Position numbers and translations under genes: made by a program
In this document: positions 25,592-38,200 of the stretch, piece by piece
How positions within the stretch are numbered: position 1 is the first letter of the stretch
Layout: the number at the start of each line of letters is the position of its first letter
Notes under the pieces: model-generated
Databases searched by the model: none
Seen by the model: the letters and a program-made list of their open reading frames with translations, nothing else
Told to the model about the DNA's origin: nothing
Assembly: GCA_009739215.1 (NCBI GenBank)
Contig: VSJF01000012.1
Location: forward strand, 124,001-188,000
Reading direction: 5' to 3'
Source of the DNA: Floccularia luteovirens
Taxonomy: Eukaryota; Basidiomycota; Agaricomycetes; Agaricales; Squamanitaceae
Length of the DNA: 64,000 nucleotides

Positions 25592-28500
25592 CTATGAACT
25601 GTTTGTCACGTTTACAAAACTATCCTCAATATGAAAAACATCCAATCGTCCTGATTGTTGACCCACAACATAATAATTGTTCCACTGTGCAATACATTCT
25701 GAATATGGCTGCTGCACCCAACATAATCTCTTTCCATCACTCTCCCGTATAATCCATGCATCTTTGTAGCATTTCTCCCTTCGTTGTAGTTCTGTTCCCC
25801 ATCTGTGCTGCCCGAGGTCGACCTGCTCCCCATCCTTCCACTCGAATATTATCTCATCCTTTCCACATTTTGTATATAACATTGTGTTGTCACAGGAAAA
25901 TTCCACATCCCAAAGCACGTCCTGATTCTGGAGCGGCAGATATTTTACAAGTTCGCCTGTCACTGCATCGAATACACCAAGTCCTCGGGTCTGACCATCA
26001 GGGCCATATGCTGCACCAGCAATCCAATGTCCATCGGGGGACCATGTGAGTCTATCATTTTCACTGTTCGCAGAAGGTATGCTGAGCATTAAAATAGGTT
26101 GAGTTGTCGTGATATCCCATATGTTAATCTTCTTTCGTTCACCAACCGCAATCTTTTGTGTGCCAGGGGAAAACGTGACGCCACTAGCAAAATATACTTG
26201 TATAGTGCAGAATAGTGATCCAGATTGGAGAGAACAGACAGTAACTGTCCCACCTGACACAGCCGCTACACGTTGACCATCCAGGGAGATAGTTACAAAA
26301 TCTATAGCTGAGTCGTGTTGTACGAATGGTAGAGTGGATGATGTGATCCTTGATTTTGGTGAAAGCACAGAAGACAAGTCCCACATCCTGATTGTGGTAT
26401 ATGATGTCACGAGGCGGCGATCATCGGGAGAGAATGATGCAGTAAGGAAAAAGGAGCCTTGGAATGAACCAAGTAATTTCCAGGATTTCGTGTCGAACAA
26501 ATGGATCAGATCTCCAGTTGACGAGGCGAGAGTTTTGCCGTTCTTGGATAGAGCGATGCCTTCAACGAACTGATCCTCCAACATGATTTTAGATTCCGGC
26601 CTGGCTTTGGGGGTGGACTCTCCCGATTCCAAGTCCCAGATGTGAATCGCCTCGTCTTTCCCACAGAAGGCAACCTGCGTATCGTTGAGGAATACGGCTG
26701 AATACACGAGAAATTGTACGGGCAACTCCTTCAAAATACCGCCATTGTCGTATTCGATATCCCAAACTCGAAGCTCGTTTGTAGCTGTCCAGTCCACTGC
26801 GCGTCTAACATCTTTGGATATGGTCATTACCTTCTGGATTGCAGAAATAGTCATCCTTCCCTTCAACTCCTTGCCAACCACAATATCCCATACCTCCACT
26901 CCACCCGGATCAGCCCCAGTAACAAGCTGCATTCCGTCTCGATGCCAAGCAATAGCATACACTTCGCAATTCCCACTTTGCACGTCTTGAACATGTACTT
27001 GAGCACCAGACGTAGCATTCCACACACGAATTGTCCCATCGGCAGAACCAGAGGCAAGCGACTGCCCATCGGGAGACCATGTGACACAGAGTACATCTTT
27101 GGTATGTCCCGCTAACGTCCTCTTCGATACTCCGATGGTCGCATCCCATATGCACACCTTCCCATTCGGTGAGCCAGAAGCAATCAAGCTTCCATCAGGG
27201 GAAAGCATTGCACGACATTCAGCTGAGTTATTTGCAATTGTATGAAGACAAGCACTCCACGCTGGATCTCGAGGTGTCAATGCTTTTATGGTGGGATGAT
27301 TGATTTTAGAGTTTTTATGCTGCGCTATGGAGACACATGACGGTGCCAGTAGAGATGCAGAGACATAGAGATGTTCGGGACAGTCGTTGATTGGCGTGAA
27401 ACATTGCAGAACTATGCGGTGTGTATCGTCGATCAATTGAAGCACTTCATGTTTCTCCTCATCCTGCATTTTCGCCTTCGCAAATTTTAGTTCCTCCTTT
27501 ATCTACCTATCAATCAAAACACGTACCTCACACCACGAGTACGCTGCGAGCAAAGCTGGAACAGCAACTTCAAGCCGGTCCATGTAACTCAGCACCTCCA
27601 CCCATACCAGTAGCTTTGTTCTCACAAACTCCGTCACTGCGGTCAAGATATTTTGATCTGGGTTATTGCATTGTGACAGATGGGTAGCCCAGTGAACACA
27701 TGAATATTGTAGGCCTTGAGGGAATATATCGCTTGACGGAACCATCCAAATCAAGGCATGTCGAATTTCATTATCATCACGTCTTCCAGCTCACAAATGT
27801 TTCTTTTCAGCAGTGGTGTCATTATACCCAGACAGGTTGATGCGATGCGGTGGTGATGTATGGACCGGTCAACGTAGAATGCGGGGTCCTTACAGCGCTT
27901 GTCATCGATGAGGAACTGCGGGAAGCTTGCATGCAGTATGCGCACTTCGTCATCATCTTTCTCCGGTATTATAATCACCGAACCAAGCCTCCGTAATATG
28001 TGCTTGACATAGTTCACATGCACATCGACTAGGTCTTGCAACACCCTAGCTGGCACATGGTCTTGAAGCAAGGCAAGCCCACCCAGCACGTTTCGAATGC
28101 GATTTTCCATGTCAGGAATCTCGAGATTGTTGCCAAGTGCCCGTTGTAATACAGTAATATATAACTGGTCAAGATTGACAAGGTTGAACGCTGCACCTGA
28201 TGGTGTGTTAGAAAGGAGGGAATCGAGAATCTCGACAGCAAGGTCTTTGTTCCGATCCAGAAAGCTGACAACGGTAGCGGCGTATATGAACAAGCCAGCT
28301 GAATGTTTTGTAAGATCTTCAATGACAGAGGGACGTGCATCACATATGTCCTTATAATGCTTGGGTACCTGCAGTCTTGTTTCTAGGAACAGTTTGATAT
28401 CGGCATCGACGGTTACCCTTGGTATCTCATGCAACTTAATTGGTTTTGACACTTTGCGGATATCATCGTCATCGAGCGCATCTTGGATATGCATCTCAGG

Positions 28501-29871
28501 ACGGCTCGTCACAAGCACGCGGACAGGAAATGGAATTTTTGGTAGTTGTTGCATAAACAGATAAAGTAGTCGAACCACCTCCTTTTGCGCTGCATCGGTA
28601 CATTCATCTAATGCATCCAAAACGAGCGTGATTGGTCTATGTGATGGGTGTACGTTCCTCAATGGTTTGATTATGAGGTCCTCGAGATCTACTTGCAGTT
28701 GTTCGCCCTGCTTTCCCCCCCTGAGCGTACTCCCGAGCTGCTGCTGCTATGTGGGGGTAGAGGTCTTTCTGGTTGCGTGCCAACTGGTATGCAATCGTTC
28801 TCAGGACGTGTGTCGTTGTGTTTAACTTGCCGGCACCACGAACAAAGAAAAACGAGGCTCCGAGGGCACCTTCCTGCTCCAATCTCTGGGCCATTTCAAA
28901 TGCAATAGTGGATTTTCCGGTTCCAGCACCGCCACTAATGACATACATAAAAGAGGTGTCCTGGTCAGAGTCAGATCGAAGGGTCCATTCTGTGAGTTCT
29001 TCGAGCAATGCCGTTCTGGTGCCTTGTAGTGTCCCTGATGTTGTCGGATTTAAGCACGAGGTGTACCCAGCGTTGACAGGTGCAAATCTTTCAAGGGCCT
29101 TTTCATCGTCTGCGAGGGTATTTAACATGAGCAAAATGTCTATTGCTGTGATAGCCAATAAAGAGTCTCACCATCGCGCATTTGACTGTTTACAATCCCG
29201 TTGATAAGGAGTTCGATGGTTATGTCGCCCTCAATCTGTATGATATGTGCAATGTTATGGGCAGGCCATACGACAACGAGTGTCATGATACATACTGTAA
29301 ACTTTCTAGTCGCATCTTCAATTCCAATCCTAATTTCCGATAACATGTCTGCATTTCTTTTGCTGAGCAGAAAGCCACGGAAAGATCCTTCTTGAAGTCT
29401 TCCCGCTGTATTGGTTAGATCTTCCAGATCACTGCACCCGCCAACGAAATGAGTAATGCAAATGTCAGTCGTTATTATGACGAACCTTTTGAGAATTGAT
29501 ATCCTCTTCTCTAATTCTGGGGAAGTCACCAGTCGGCGTCGTGTTTTATCATCAGTTTCCGGTACATAACTAGCATGTTTCATCGTCCTCTCTATAACTG
29601 ACGCAAGGTCAGCTATTTTCTTTGCTAGATCTCTTCGTGTTGCTTCGTTTCCCCTCACTCTCTGTTCGATTGAGTCAAAAAATACATCAACCACAATAGT
29701 AAAATGCTGAGAACTTACCAGTATCATATCGATCAGAATGGATAACACGGAGGCAGCACCTGGAAGGCCTGGAATGGGACAAAAGCCTAGTAAATCCTTT
29801 GAAATATCCAGGATCTGTTTTGCTCCAGTCAGGATAGCATCAATCCTGCGATCTGCTTTGGATGGAGGCAT
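25592..29871 (-). pseudogene. NLR-6: NACHT-WD40 STAND gene, type B, NACHT part broken by three single-base indels
   Basis: It starts at ATG 29871-29869 (MPPSKADRRIDAILTGAKQI) and ends with an intact WD40 exon at 27475-25592. The N-terminal domain is open through introns 1, 2 and 3 into 243 codons. NACHT starts intact (GGAGTGKST), then an extra base near 28711 (AAAgCAG instead of AAACAG in the paralogues) throws the frame into a stop before Walker B. The following segment with LVLDALDEC is open in another frame to about 27755. Two further +1 differences near 27755 and 27716 restore the original frame. Together they sum to +3. As written, the protein would end within NACHT. The region 27356-28399 is nearly identical to NLR-5. 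It is either a recently damaged gene or a correct gene with sequence errors. Confidence 0.7.
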
Positions 29872-30332
29872 TGGGATAATGATCTGCTGTTCGGGGCCGG
29901 AACTACTATATCGACGGATGAGATGGTTGACTCCAAGGAATGAGAACGGGCGTCTATTACATACATCGATGAATTGAGCGGCATAAATGACAACCCCAAC
30001 TTGTAATCAAAGAATGGAAGCCGAATACTATTGTAAAATATACGGCATTGCAGCAGGTGAAGTGAACTAGCACGGTATGAAGACAATACTAGTCCCCAGG
30101 TGAGAGACCCAGGATATAAAAATTAGTAGTATCAATGCTTCGATAGCCACATAAGTAGAAACGCTGCACCAAGACTTGCCCAATGACATGGGATCGAGGC
30201 AACAGATATTCTGGAGGATACGTATTCGAACTTGACATGGATCAACGCGATGTGTACTTCATTTTTGCTCTATTTCACAAGAGTTTCTCATTCTGGACTT
30301 TTGCATTATCGTTTTGATTATGTATAATTAAT
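29872..30332. other. Spacer between NLR-6 and NLR-7
   Basis: The first ~95 bases (to about 29966) are identical to the sequence upstream of NLR-7 (34639-34734). The rest shows no gene or relic. Confidence 0.5.
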
Positions 30333-33300
30333 CTATGAGCTGTTTGTCATGTTTACAGAACTGTCCTCAATGTGCAAAATATCTAACCGGCCTGAATCTT
30401 GACCTATAGCATAATAATTGCCCCATCGCGCAAGGCGTCTTGGATATGGCTGCTTTACCCAACATAACCTCTTTCCATCACGCTCGCGTATAATCCACCC
30501 ATTGTTGTGGAACTTTCCTCTCCGTTGTAGTTCTGTTTCCCACCTATGCTCCTTAAGATTGACTTGCTCCTGTTCCTCCCACTTGAATATTGTTTCATCC
30601 GTGCCACTAAACGCATACAGTAAAGTGTTTTCATGCGAGAACTCCACATCCCTAAGCACCCCCTGATTGCTGAGCGTCAGATATTTCCCAAGGTCGCCAG
30701 TTACTGTATCGAATACACCCAATCCTCTGGTAATACCACCAGGGCTGTATGCTGCACAAGCGATCCAGTGTCCATTGGTTGACCATGCGATTTTATCACC
30801 GTCCTTGTTAGCGGTAGATATGGTCCGTGTCAATGTAGGTTGAGTAGTTGTGATATCCCATATGGAAATCTTGGCTTTTTCACCAACTGCAATCTTTTGT
30901 GCGTCAGGGGAAAACGTTAAACCACGAGCGAAATATCCTGGAATAGCACAGAAAAGTGACCCAGATTGTAGAGACCAGATACTAATTGTCCAACGAGACA
31001 CAGCCGCTACACGTTTACCATCCAAGGAGACAGTTACAAAAGTTATAGCCGAGTCGTGTATTACAATCGGTAGAATGAAAGGCGTGATTCGTGGTTTTGG
31101 TGCAATCACGGAAGACAGGTCCAACATCTCGATTGTATTATATGAGGTCAGGAGGCGGCGATCGTCAGGAGAGAATGATGCTGTGGCATTAAAGTTTCCT
31201 TGGAAGGAACCAAGTAAATCCCAGGAATTCGTGTTGAACAAGTGGATTTTACCCCCAGTATATGAGGCAAGAATGTTTTCGTTTTTGGATAGAACAACGC
31301 CATTGATTGCGATCTGGCCCAGCCGTGCGATTCTAGATTCTAGTTCGACTTTTGGGGTGCACTCGCCCGACTCCAAATCCCATACGTGAATTGCTTTGTC
31401 TTTCCCACAAAAGGCAACCTGTGTGTCGTTGTATAGAAACACGGCTGAATATACAAGAAATTGAACAGGCAACTCCTTCACAATCCTGCCATTGTTGCAT
31501 TCAATATCCCAAACTCGAAGTGTTCTCGCTGTCCTGTCGACTGCACGTCTGGCGTCCTTGGATATGGTCCTGACCGTCTTGATTGCTGGAACAGTTACCC
31601 TCCATTTCAACTCCTTGCCAACCACAATGTCCCACACCTGTACCCCACCTCGCTTAACCTCAGTAATAAGCTGCCTTCCATCTCGCTGCCACGCTACAGC
31701 ATACACTTCGCAATTTCTACCTTGTACGCGTTGAACATGTACCTGTGCACCGGATGTAACATTCCACACACGAATCGTCCCATCGGAAGAACCAGATGCA
31801 AGTGACTGCCCATCGGGAGACCAAGCGACGCACAGTACACGTTGAGTATGTCCGAGCATTGTCCTTTTCGATAAACCGATTCTGGCATCCCATATACACA
31901 CCTCCCCATTCGTTGTCCCGGAAGCAATTAAGCTTCCATCAGGGGAAAGCATTGCACGACAGTCAACTGAATACATTGAAATTGAGTGGAGACAAGCACT
32001 CCATGCTGGATCTCGAGGCGTCATCGCCTTAATGATGGGGTGGTTGTTGTTAGAATTATTGTGTTTGGCTATGGAGACACATGATGGCGCCAATAGGGAT
32101 GCAGATATATAGAGGTGTTCGGGACAGTCATTGATTGGTGTGTAGAATTGCAGAACTATGCGCTGTGTATCATCGATCAATTGGACTACTTCATATTTAC
32201 CCCCGTCCTTATCCTGCATGTTCTCCTTCGCCAATTTCAGTACATCTTATATCTACCTGTCAATCAAAATACTTACCTCACACCATGAGAGCGCAGCAAG
32301 CAGAGCTGGAACAGCAACTTCGAGTCGCCCCATGTAACTCAGCGCTTCCACCCATACCAGTAGCTTCGTCCTCACAAACTCTGTTACTGCATTCAAGATA
32401 TCCTGGTCTGGATCATTGCATTGTGACAGATGTGTAGCCCAGTGGGTACACGAATATCGTAGGCTTGGAGGAATATACAGATTAATGTCGTGCAGACTAG
32501 GAGTATCTGATTTCATCTGCGTCGGATCGTCCAGCTGGCAAATATTCCTTTTGAGTGGATGTCTTACTGCCATCACTTCCAGACAGGTCAGTGCGAGCCG
32601 ACGGTGGTGTAGAAAAGGATCAACGAAGTATTTGGGATTGGTACAACGCTGCATATCAATGAGAAATTGAGGAAAGCTAGCATGTAACATCCGTATCTCG
32701 ACGTCATCTGTTTCTGGCTTCAGGATTACGGATCCAAGTCGGCTTAGAATATCCTGGATATCGCCCATCGGAATGTCAACAAGGTCCTGCAGAACAGCAA
32801 CTGACATATGGTTTTGAAGCAAAGCTAGACTACCAAGGACAACTTGAATATATTCCTTCATATGCGGAATTTCTAGACGGGTATCATCGAGCGCATTCTG
32901 GAGTATTGCAATATACAACTTGTCGAGATTCTTGAGACTGAATGCCGCATCTGATGGATTATCAGAAAGAAGCGCCTTGAGGACGTTGACTGCATGGTAT
33001 GGATATTTATCAAGGAATTTGACAACAGTATCAGCATAAATGAACAGCCCGGCTGCACACTCCGTGAGGCCCTCAACAACACTAGGGAGTGCATTGCACA
33101 CATCCTTGTAACACCTCAAAACCCTCAAACGTGCTTCTAGGAATAGTTTGATGTCTGCATCCACAATCACCCTCGGTATCTCATGTAACTTCAAGGGCGG
33201 TTCTAAAACTTTGCGGATGTCGTCGTCATTTAGAGCATCTTGAATATGCATTTCAGGACGGCTCGTCACGAGGACCCGGACAGGAAATGGAATTTTGGGT

Positions 33301-34638
33301 AGTTGTTGCATAAACAGATAAAGTAGTCGAACCACCTCCTTTTGCGCCACATCGGTACACTCATCCAATGCATCCAAAACGAGTGTGATTGGGCGATGAG
33401 ATGGGAGTACATTCCTCAATGGTTTGATGATCAGATCCTCGAGATCCACTTGCAGTTGTTCGCCCTGCTTGCCCCTCCGAGTGTATTCCCGAGCTGCTGC
33501 TGTTATGTGAGAGTAGAGATCCTTCTGGTTGCGTGCCAATTGGCATGCGATCGTTCTCAGGACATGCGTCGTCGTATTCAACTTGTCTGCACCACGAACG
33601 AAGAAAAACGAGGCTCCGAGGGCCCCTGCCTTCTCCAATCTCTGGGCCATCTCAAAAGCAATGGTGGATTTGCCGGTTCCTGCACCACCACTAATGACAT
33701 ATATGAAAGAACTGCCCTGACTCGAATCAGATCGGAGGGTCCATTCTTCGAGCTCTTTGATGAGTGCGGTCCTAGTACCCGGTAATGTGCCTGCTGTTGT
33801 CGGGTTCAAGCCTGAAGTGTACCCTGCATTGACGGGTGCGAGTCTTTTCAAGGCCCTTTCATCGTCTGCAAGGGTATTCGTATGAGTAAAATGTTTGCTG
33901 TTGTTACAACCAAAAAAGGGTCTCACCATCGCGCATTTGAGCATTTACAATCCCGTTGACAAGGAGTTCGATTGTTATCTCGCCCTCAATCTGCATGATA
34001 TGTGCAATGTTATGGGGAGGCTATATGACAACGAGTGTAATGGTACATACAGAAAACTTTCTAGTCGCATCTTCAATTCCAATCCTAATATTCGATAGCA
34101 TGTCTGCATTTCTCTTGCTGAGCAGAAAACCAAGGAGCGATCCTTCTTGAAGTTCTTCTGCTTTGTCAGTTAGATCTTCTAGATCACTGCACCCGCCAAC
34201 GAAATGAATAAAACACACGTCAGCTGCAGTTATTACCTCGACGGACCTTTTGAGAGTTGATATTCTCTTCTCTAATTCTGGGGAAGTCACCAACCGGCGT
34301 CGCGTTGTATCGTTTGTTTCTTGTCCATAGCTAGATTGCTTCATTGTCCTCTCCACGACCGATGCGAGTTCTGCTATTTTCTTTGCTAAATCTCTCCGGA
34401 TTTCTTCATTTCCCCTCACTTTCTAGATGATCGGGTCAATGTCAAAAAACATACCGATCACAATAGTACAATGCCGAGGACCTACCAGTATCATATCAAT
34501 CAAAGTAGATAACACAGAGGCAGCACCTGGGAGGCCTGGGATGGGGCAAAACCCTAGTAAATCCTTCGAAATATCCAAGATCTGTTTCGCTCCATTCAGG
34601 ATAGCATCAATCCTGCGATCTGCTTTGGATGGAGGCAT
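30333..34638 (-). CDS. NLR-7: NACHT-WD40 STAND protein, type B N-terminus
   Basis: It begins at ATG 34638-34636 (MPPSKADRRIDAIL, with GFCPIPGLPGAAS). The NACHT exon is 33865-32277 and the WD40 exon 32225-30333, joined over a short intron. NACHT has GGAGTGKST, LVLDALDEC and VLVTSRPEMH. Its C-half is type 2 (HPLKRNICQLDDPTQMKSD), shared with NLR-8 and NLR-2. The WD40 exon is open over 631 codons and ends in DILHIEDSS. Intron 1 (63 nt) carries a stop at its own acceptor (atcatctag), so this gene needs splicing there, unlike its three type B relatives. No frame break is seen in NACHT or WD40. Its 5' leader is identical to that of NLR-6, and an ORC6 relic lies upstream. Confidence 0.85.
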
Positions 34639-35264
34639 TGGGATAATGATCTGCTGTTCGGGGCCGGAACTACTATATCGACGGATGAGATGGTTGACTC
34701 CAAGGAATGAGAACGGGCGTCTATTACATACATAAGTTGTCATTTTGCAATGCAGCTGTGCAGCAACACCATCACTTTCACATGTCATCTTTGACGAAGC
34801 TTATATAGCGTTTAATGCATGTATCCACGCCCCTGTATCGCCACTGGAAAACAAAATTTGTAAGTATCCTTTTCTTTATTACAAGATCCAACGAACTGAC
34901 CTACTTATCTCGTCCGAAAACATACGCGCACGAAAATGAACGTTTGTTTAAATCTGCGTGACTGTGACCGAGCGCGTTGCATTGGTGATGCACTTTTCCT
35001 ACATAAAATGCATAGCTGCTCACCACGATGAAACTACATATCCACACCGCACGCACCACTGCCCAGAATAGCATATGAAATTATTTACCCTACAGATTAA
35101 ATAGTGGTGACGTCTCACGAAGGAATGCTCGAGAAATCAGGCTTTACGAAAGCACTTCAGGTTGTACAGGCACTAGTACCATAAAGAGAACCGGAAAAAG
35201 TACGATAACTTACGAGGAGTGTATAACAGGATGCAATGCCCCAGACAATTGAAAATACGATAAT
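34639..35264. other. Spacer between NLR-7 and NLR-8 with shared leader and ORC6 relic
   Basis: 34639-34734 equals the NLR-6 leader. About 35005-35222 is a decayed copy of the 5' part of the ORC6-like gene. No functional gene is seen. Confidence 0.6.
35005..35222 (+). pseudogene. Decayed 5' fragment of the ORC6-like gene
   Basis: Several blocks match the gene at 40236-41689 in order and orientation: caccacgatgaaacta (against cgccacgatgaaacta), then gtggtgacgtctcacgaa (against atggtgatgtctcacgaa), then ctttacgaaagcacttca, ttgtacaggc, aagagaaccgg and acttacgagga. The frame is lost through indels and point changes. The splice acceptor context before the second block (ccctacag) matches ccctatag in the intact gene. 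It lies upstream of NLR-7 as the intact gene lies upstream of NLR-8, so both were copied as one unit. Confidence 0.8.
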
Positions 35265-38200
35265 TTATGAGCTCTTTGTCGCGTCCACAGAACTGTCCTC
35301 AATGTGCAAAATATCTAACCGGCCTGAATCCTGACCCACAGCATAATAATTGCCCCATCGCGCAAGGCGTCTTGAATATGGTTGTTGTACCCAACATAAT
35401 CTCTTTCCATCGCGCTCGCGTATAAGCCATGCATCTTTGTGGAAATTCTCCCTCCGTTGTAGTTCTGTTTCCCACCTGTGCTGCTCAAGTTCGACTTGTT
35501 CCCCTTCCTTCCATTTGAATAATTTCTCATCCCTGCCAAATTCTACATATAACATAGTGTTGTCGTGCGAAAACTCCACATCCCAAAGCACGTCCTGATT
35601 GCTGAGCACCAGATATTTCGCGAGTTCGCCTGTCTTTGCATCGAATACACACAGTCCCCGTGTGTGGCCACTAGGGCGGCCATATGCCACACCAGCAATC
35701 CAGTGTCCATCGGGGGACCATATAATTGTATCACCGAATTTGTTTGAAGTAGGTATTCTCCCTGTCAAAATAGGTCGAGTTGTCGTGATATCCCATATGC
35801 TAATCTTGTTATTTTCACCGACCGCAATCTTTTGTGAATCAGGGGAAAACGTAACGCTACCAGCGAAGTATCCTTGAATAAGGCAGAATAGCGATGCAGA
35901 CTGGAGGGACCAAATGCTAACTGTCCCACGCGACTTTGCCGCCACATATTTACCATCTAAGGAGAAGGTTACGAAAGATATGGCTGAGTCATGTGTTGCG
36001 ATTGGTATGGCGGGTGAGACAGTTCGTGATTTTGGTGCAAGCACGGAAGTCAAGTCCCACATCTTGATAGCATTACGTGACGTCAGAAGGCTGCGATCAT
36101 CAGGAGAGAATGATGCAGTGAGATAAAAGGAACCTTTGAATGAACCAAGTAAATCCCAGGATTTCGTGCTGTACAAATGGATTCGATCTCCAGTTGATGA
36201 AGCGAGAATATTTTCGTTCTGGGATAGAGCGACGCCTTCAATGAACTGGACCTTCCGAATGATTCTACATTCCGGCCAGACTTTCGCAGTGCACCCACCC
36301 GATTCCAAATCCCAAATGTATATCGCCTCGTCCTCCCCACAGAAGGCGACCTGATTATCGTTGTGCAGTAACACAGCCGAATATATGTAGAATGGTACGG
36401 GCAGCTCCTTCAGAATCCTACCATTGTCGCATTCGATGTCCCAAACTCGAAGCGTGTTTGTGGTTGTACAGTCTACTGCGCGTCTAGCATCTTTGGATAT
36501 AATCATCGCCCTCTTGATCGCAGGAACTGTTATCCTCCTCTTCAACTCCTTGCCAAGTATAATATCCCACACACACACCCCACCTGGTTCAGCTCCAGTA
36601 ACGATTTGCCTTCCGTTTTGACTCCATACCATCGTATATACTTTACAACTGCCACTTTGTGCGATTTGAACGTGTACCCTTGCACCGGACGTAGCATTCC
36701 AGACGCGAATGGTCCCATCTACGGAACCAGAGGCAAGTGACTGCCCATCCGGTGACCAAGTGACACATAGTACACCTTTGGTATGTCCCGTTAAAGTCCT
36801 TTTCGATAATCCGATGCCGGCATCCCATATGCACGCCTCCTTAGTATTTAGTGACCCAGAGGCAATCAAGCTCCCATCGGGGGAAAGTATTGCACGACAC
36901 TGGGAAGAACACATTGAGATCATGTGGAGACAAGCGCTCCATGCTGAATCTCGCGGTGTTAATGCTTTTATGGCGGGGTGGTTGTTGTTGGTTTTGTGCT
37001 CTGCTATGGAAACACACGATGGCGATAATAGAGATGCAGATATATAAAGATGTTCGGGACAGTCATTGATGGGTGTATAACATTGCAGAACTATGCGGTG
37101 TGTGTCATCGATCAATTGGAGCACATCGTACTTAAACTCGTAGCTGTCCCACATGTTGGCCTTTACCGGTATTTGAGTTCCTCGTGTATATATCAATCAA
37201 TCAAGATACGTACCTTGCACCATGAACGTGCTGCAAGCAAAGCTGGAACAGCGACTTCAAGTCTGTCCATGTAACTCAGTACTTCCACCCATACCAGTAG
37301 CTTCGTCGTAACAAACTCCGTCATTGCATTCAAAATGTCCCAGTCCGAGCCACTGCATTGCGATAGGTGTGTAGCCCAGTGGGCACACGAATACTGTAGG
37401 CTTGGAGGAATGTACCGGTTGACGTCATGCAGACTGGGAATGTCTGATTTCAGCCTCGTTGGATCGTCCAGCTGGCAAATATTTCTTTTGAGTGGATGTC
37501 TTGCAGTCAGCACTTCCAGGCAGGTCAATGCGAGCCGACGGTGGTGTATGAAGGGATCGATGAAGTATTTGGGATTGGTACAACGCTGCATATCAATGAG
37601 AAATTGAGGGAAGCTAGCATGTAACATCCGTATCTCGACGTCATCTGTTTCTGGCTTCAGGATTACGGATCCAAGTCGACTCAGAATGTCCTGTATATAA
37701 CTCATTGGAATGTCAACCAGATCCTGCAGAATGGTAGCCGACATGTGGTCTTGAAGCAAAGCCAGAGTACCGAGGACAACTTGAGTATATTCTTTCATAT
37801 GCGGAATTCTTAGGGAAGTGTCATCGAGCCCATTTCGTAAGATTGCAATATATAACTTGTCGAGATTCTCCAAACTGAATGCCGCATCTGATGGGTTATC
37901 GGATAGGAGCCCCTTGAGAACGTTGACTGCGTGGTATGGATTCCTGTCAAGAAATTTGACAACAGTGTCAGCATAAATGAACAGCCCAGCTGCACACTCA
38001 GTGAGGCCCTCAACAAAGCTGGGGAGTGCATTGCACACATCCTTGTAACACCTCAAAACCTTCAACCGTGCTTCTAGGAAAAGCTTGATGTCTGCATCCA
38101 CAATCACCCTCGGTATCTCGTGTAACTTCAATGGCGGTTTCGAAACCTTGCGTATATCGTCGTCATTGAGTGCATCTTGAATATGCATCTCAGGACGACT

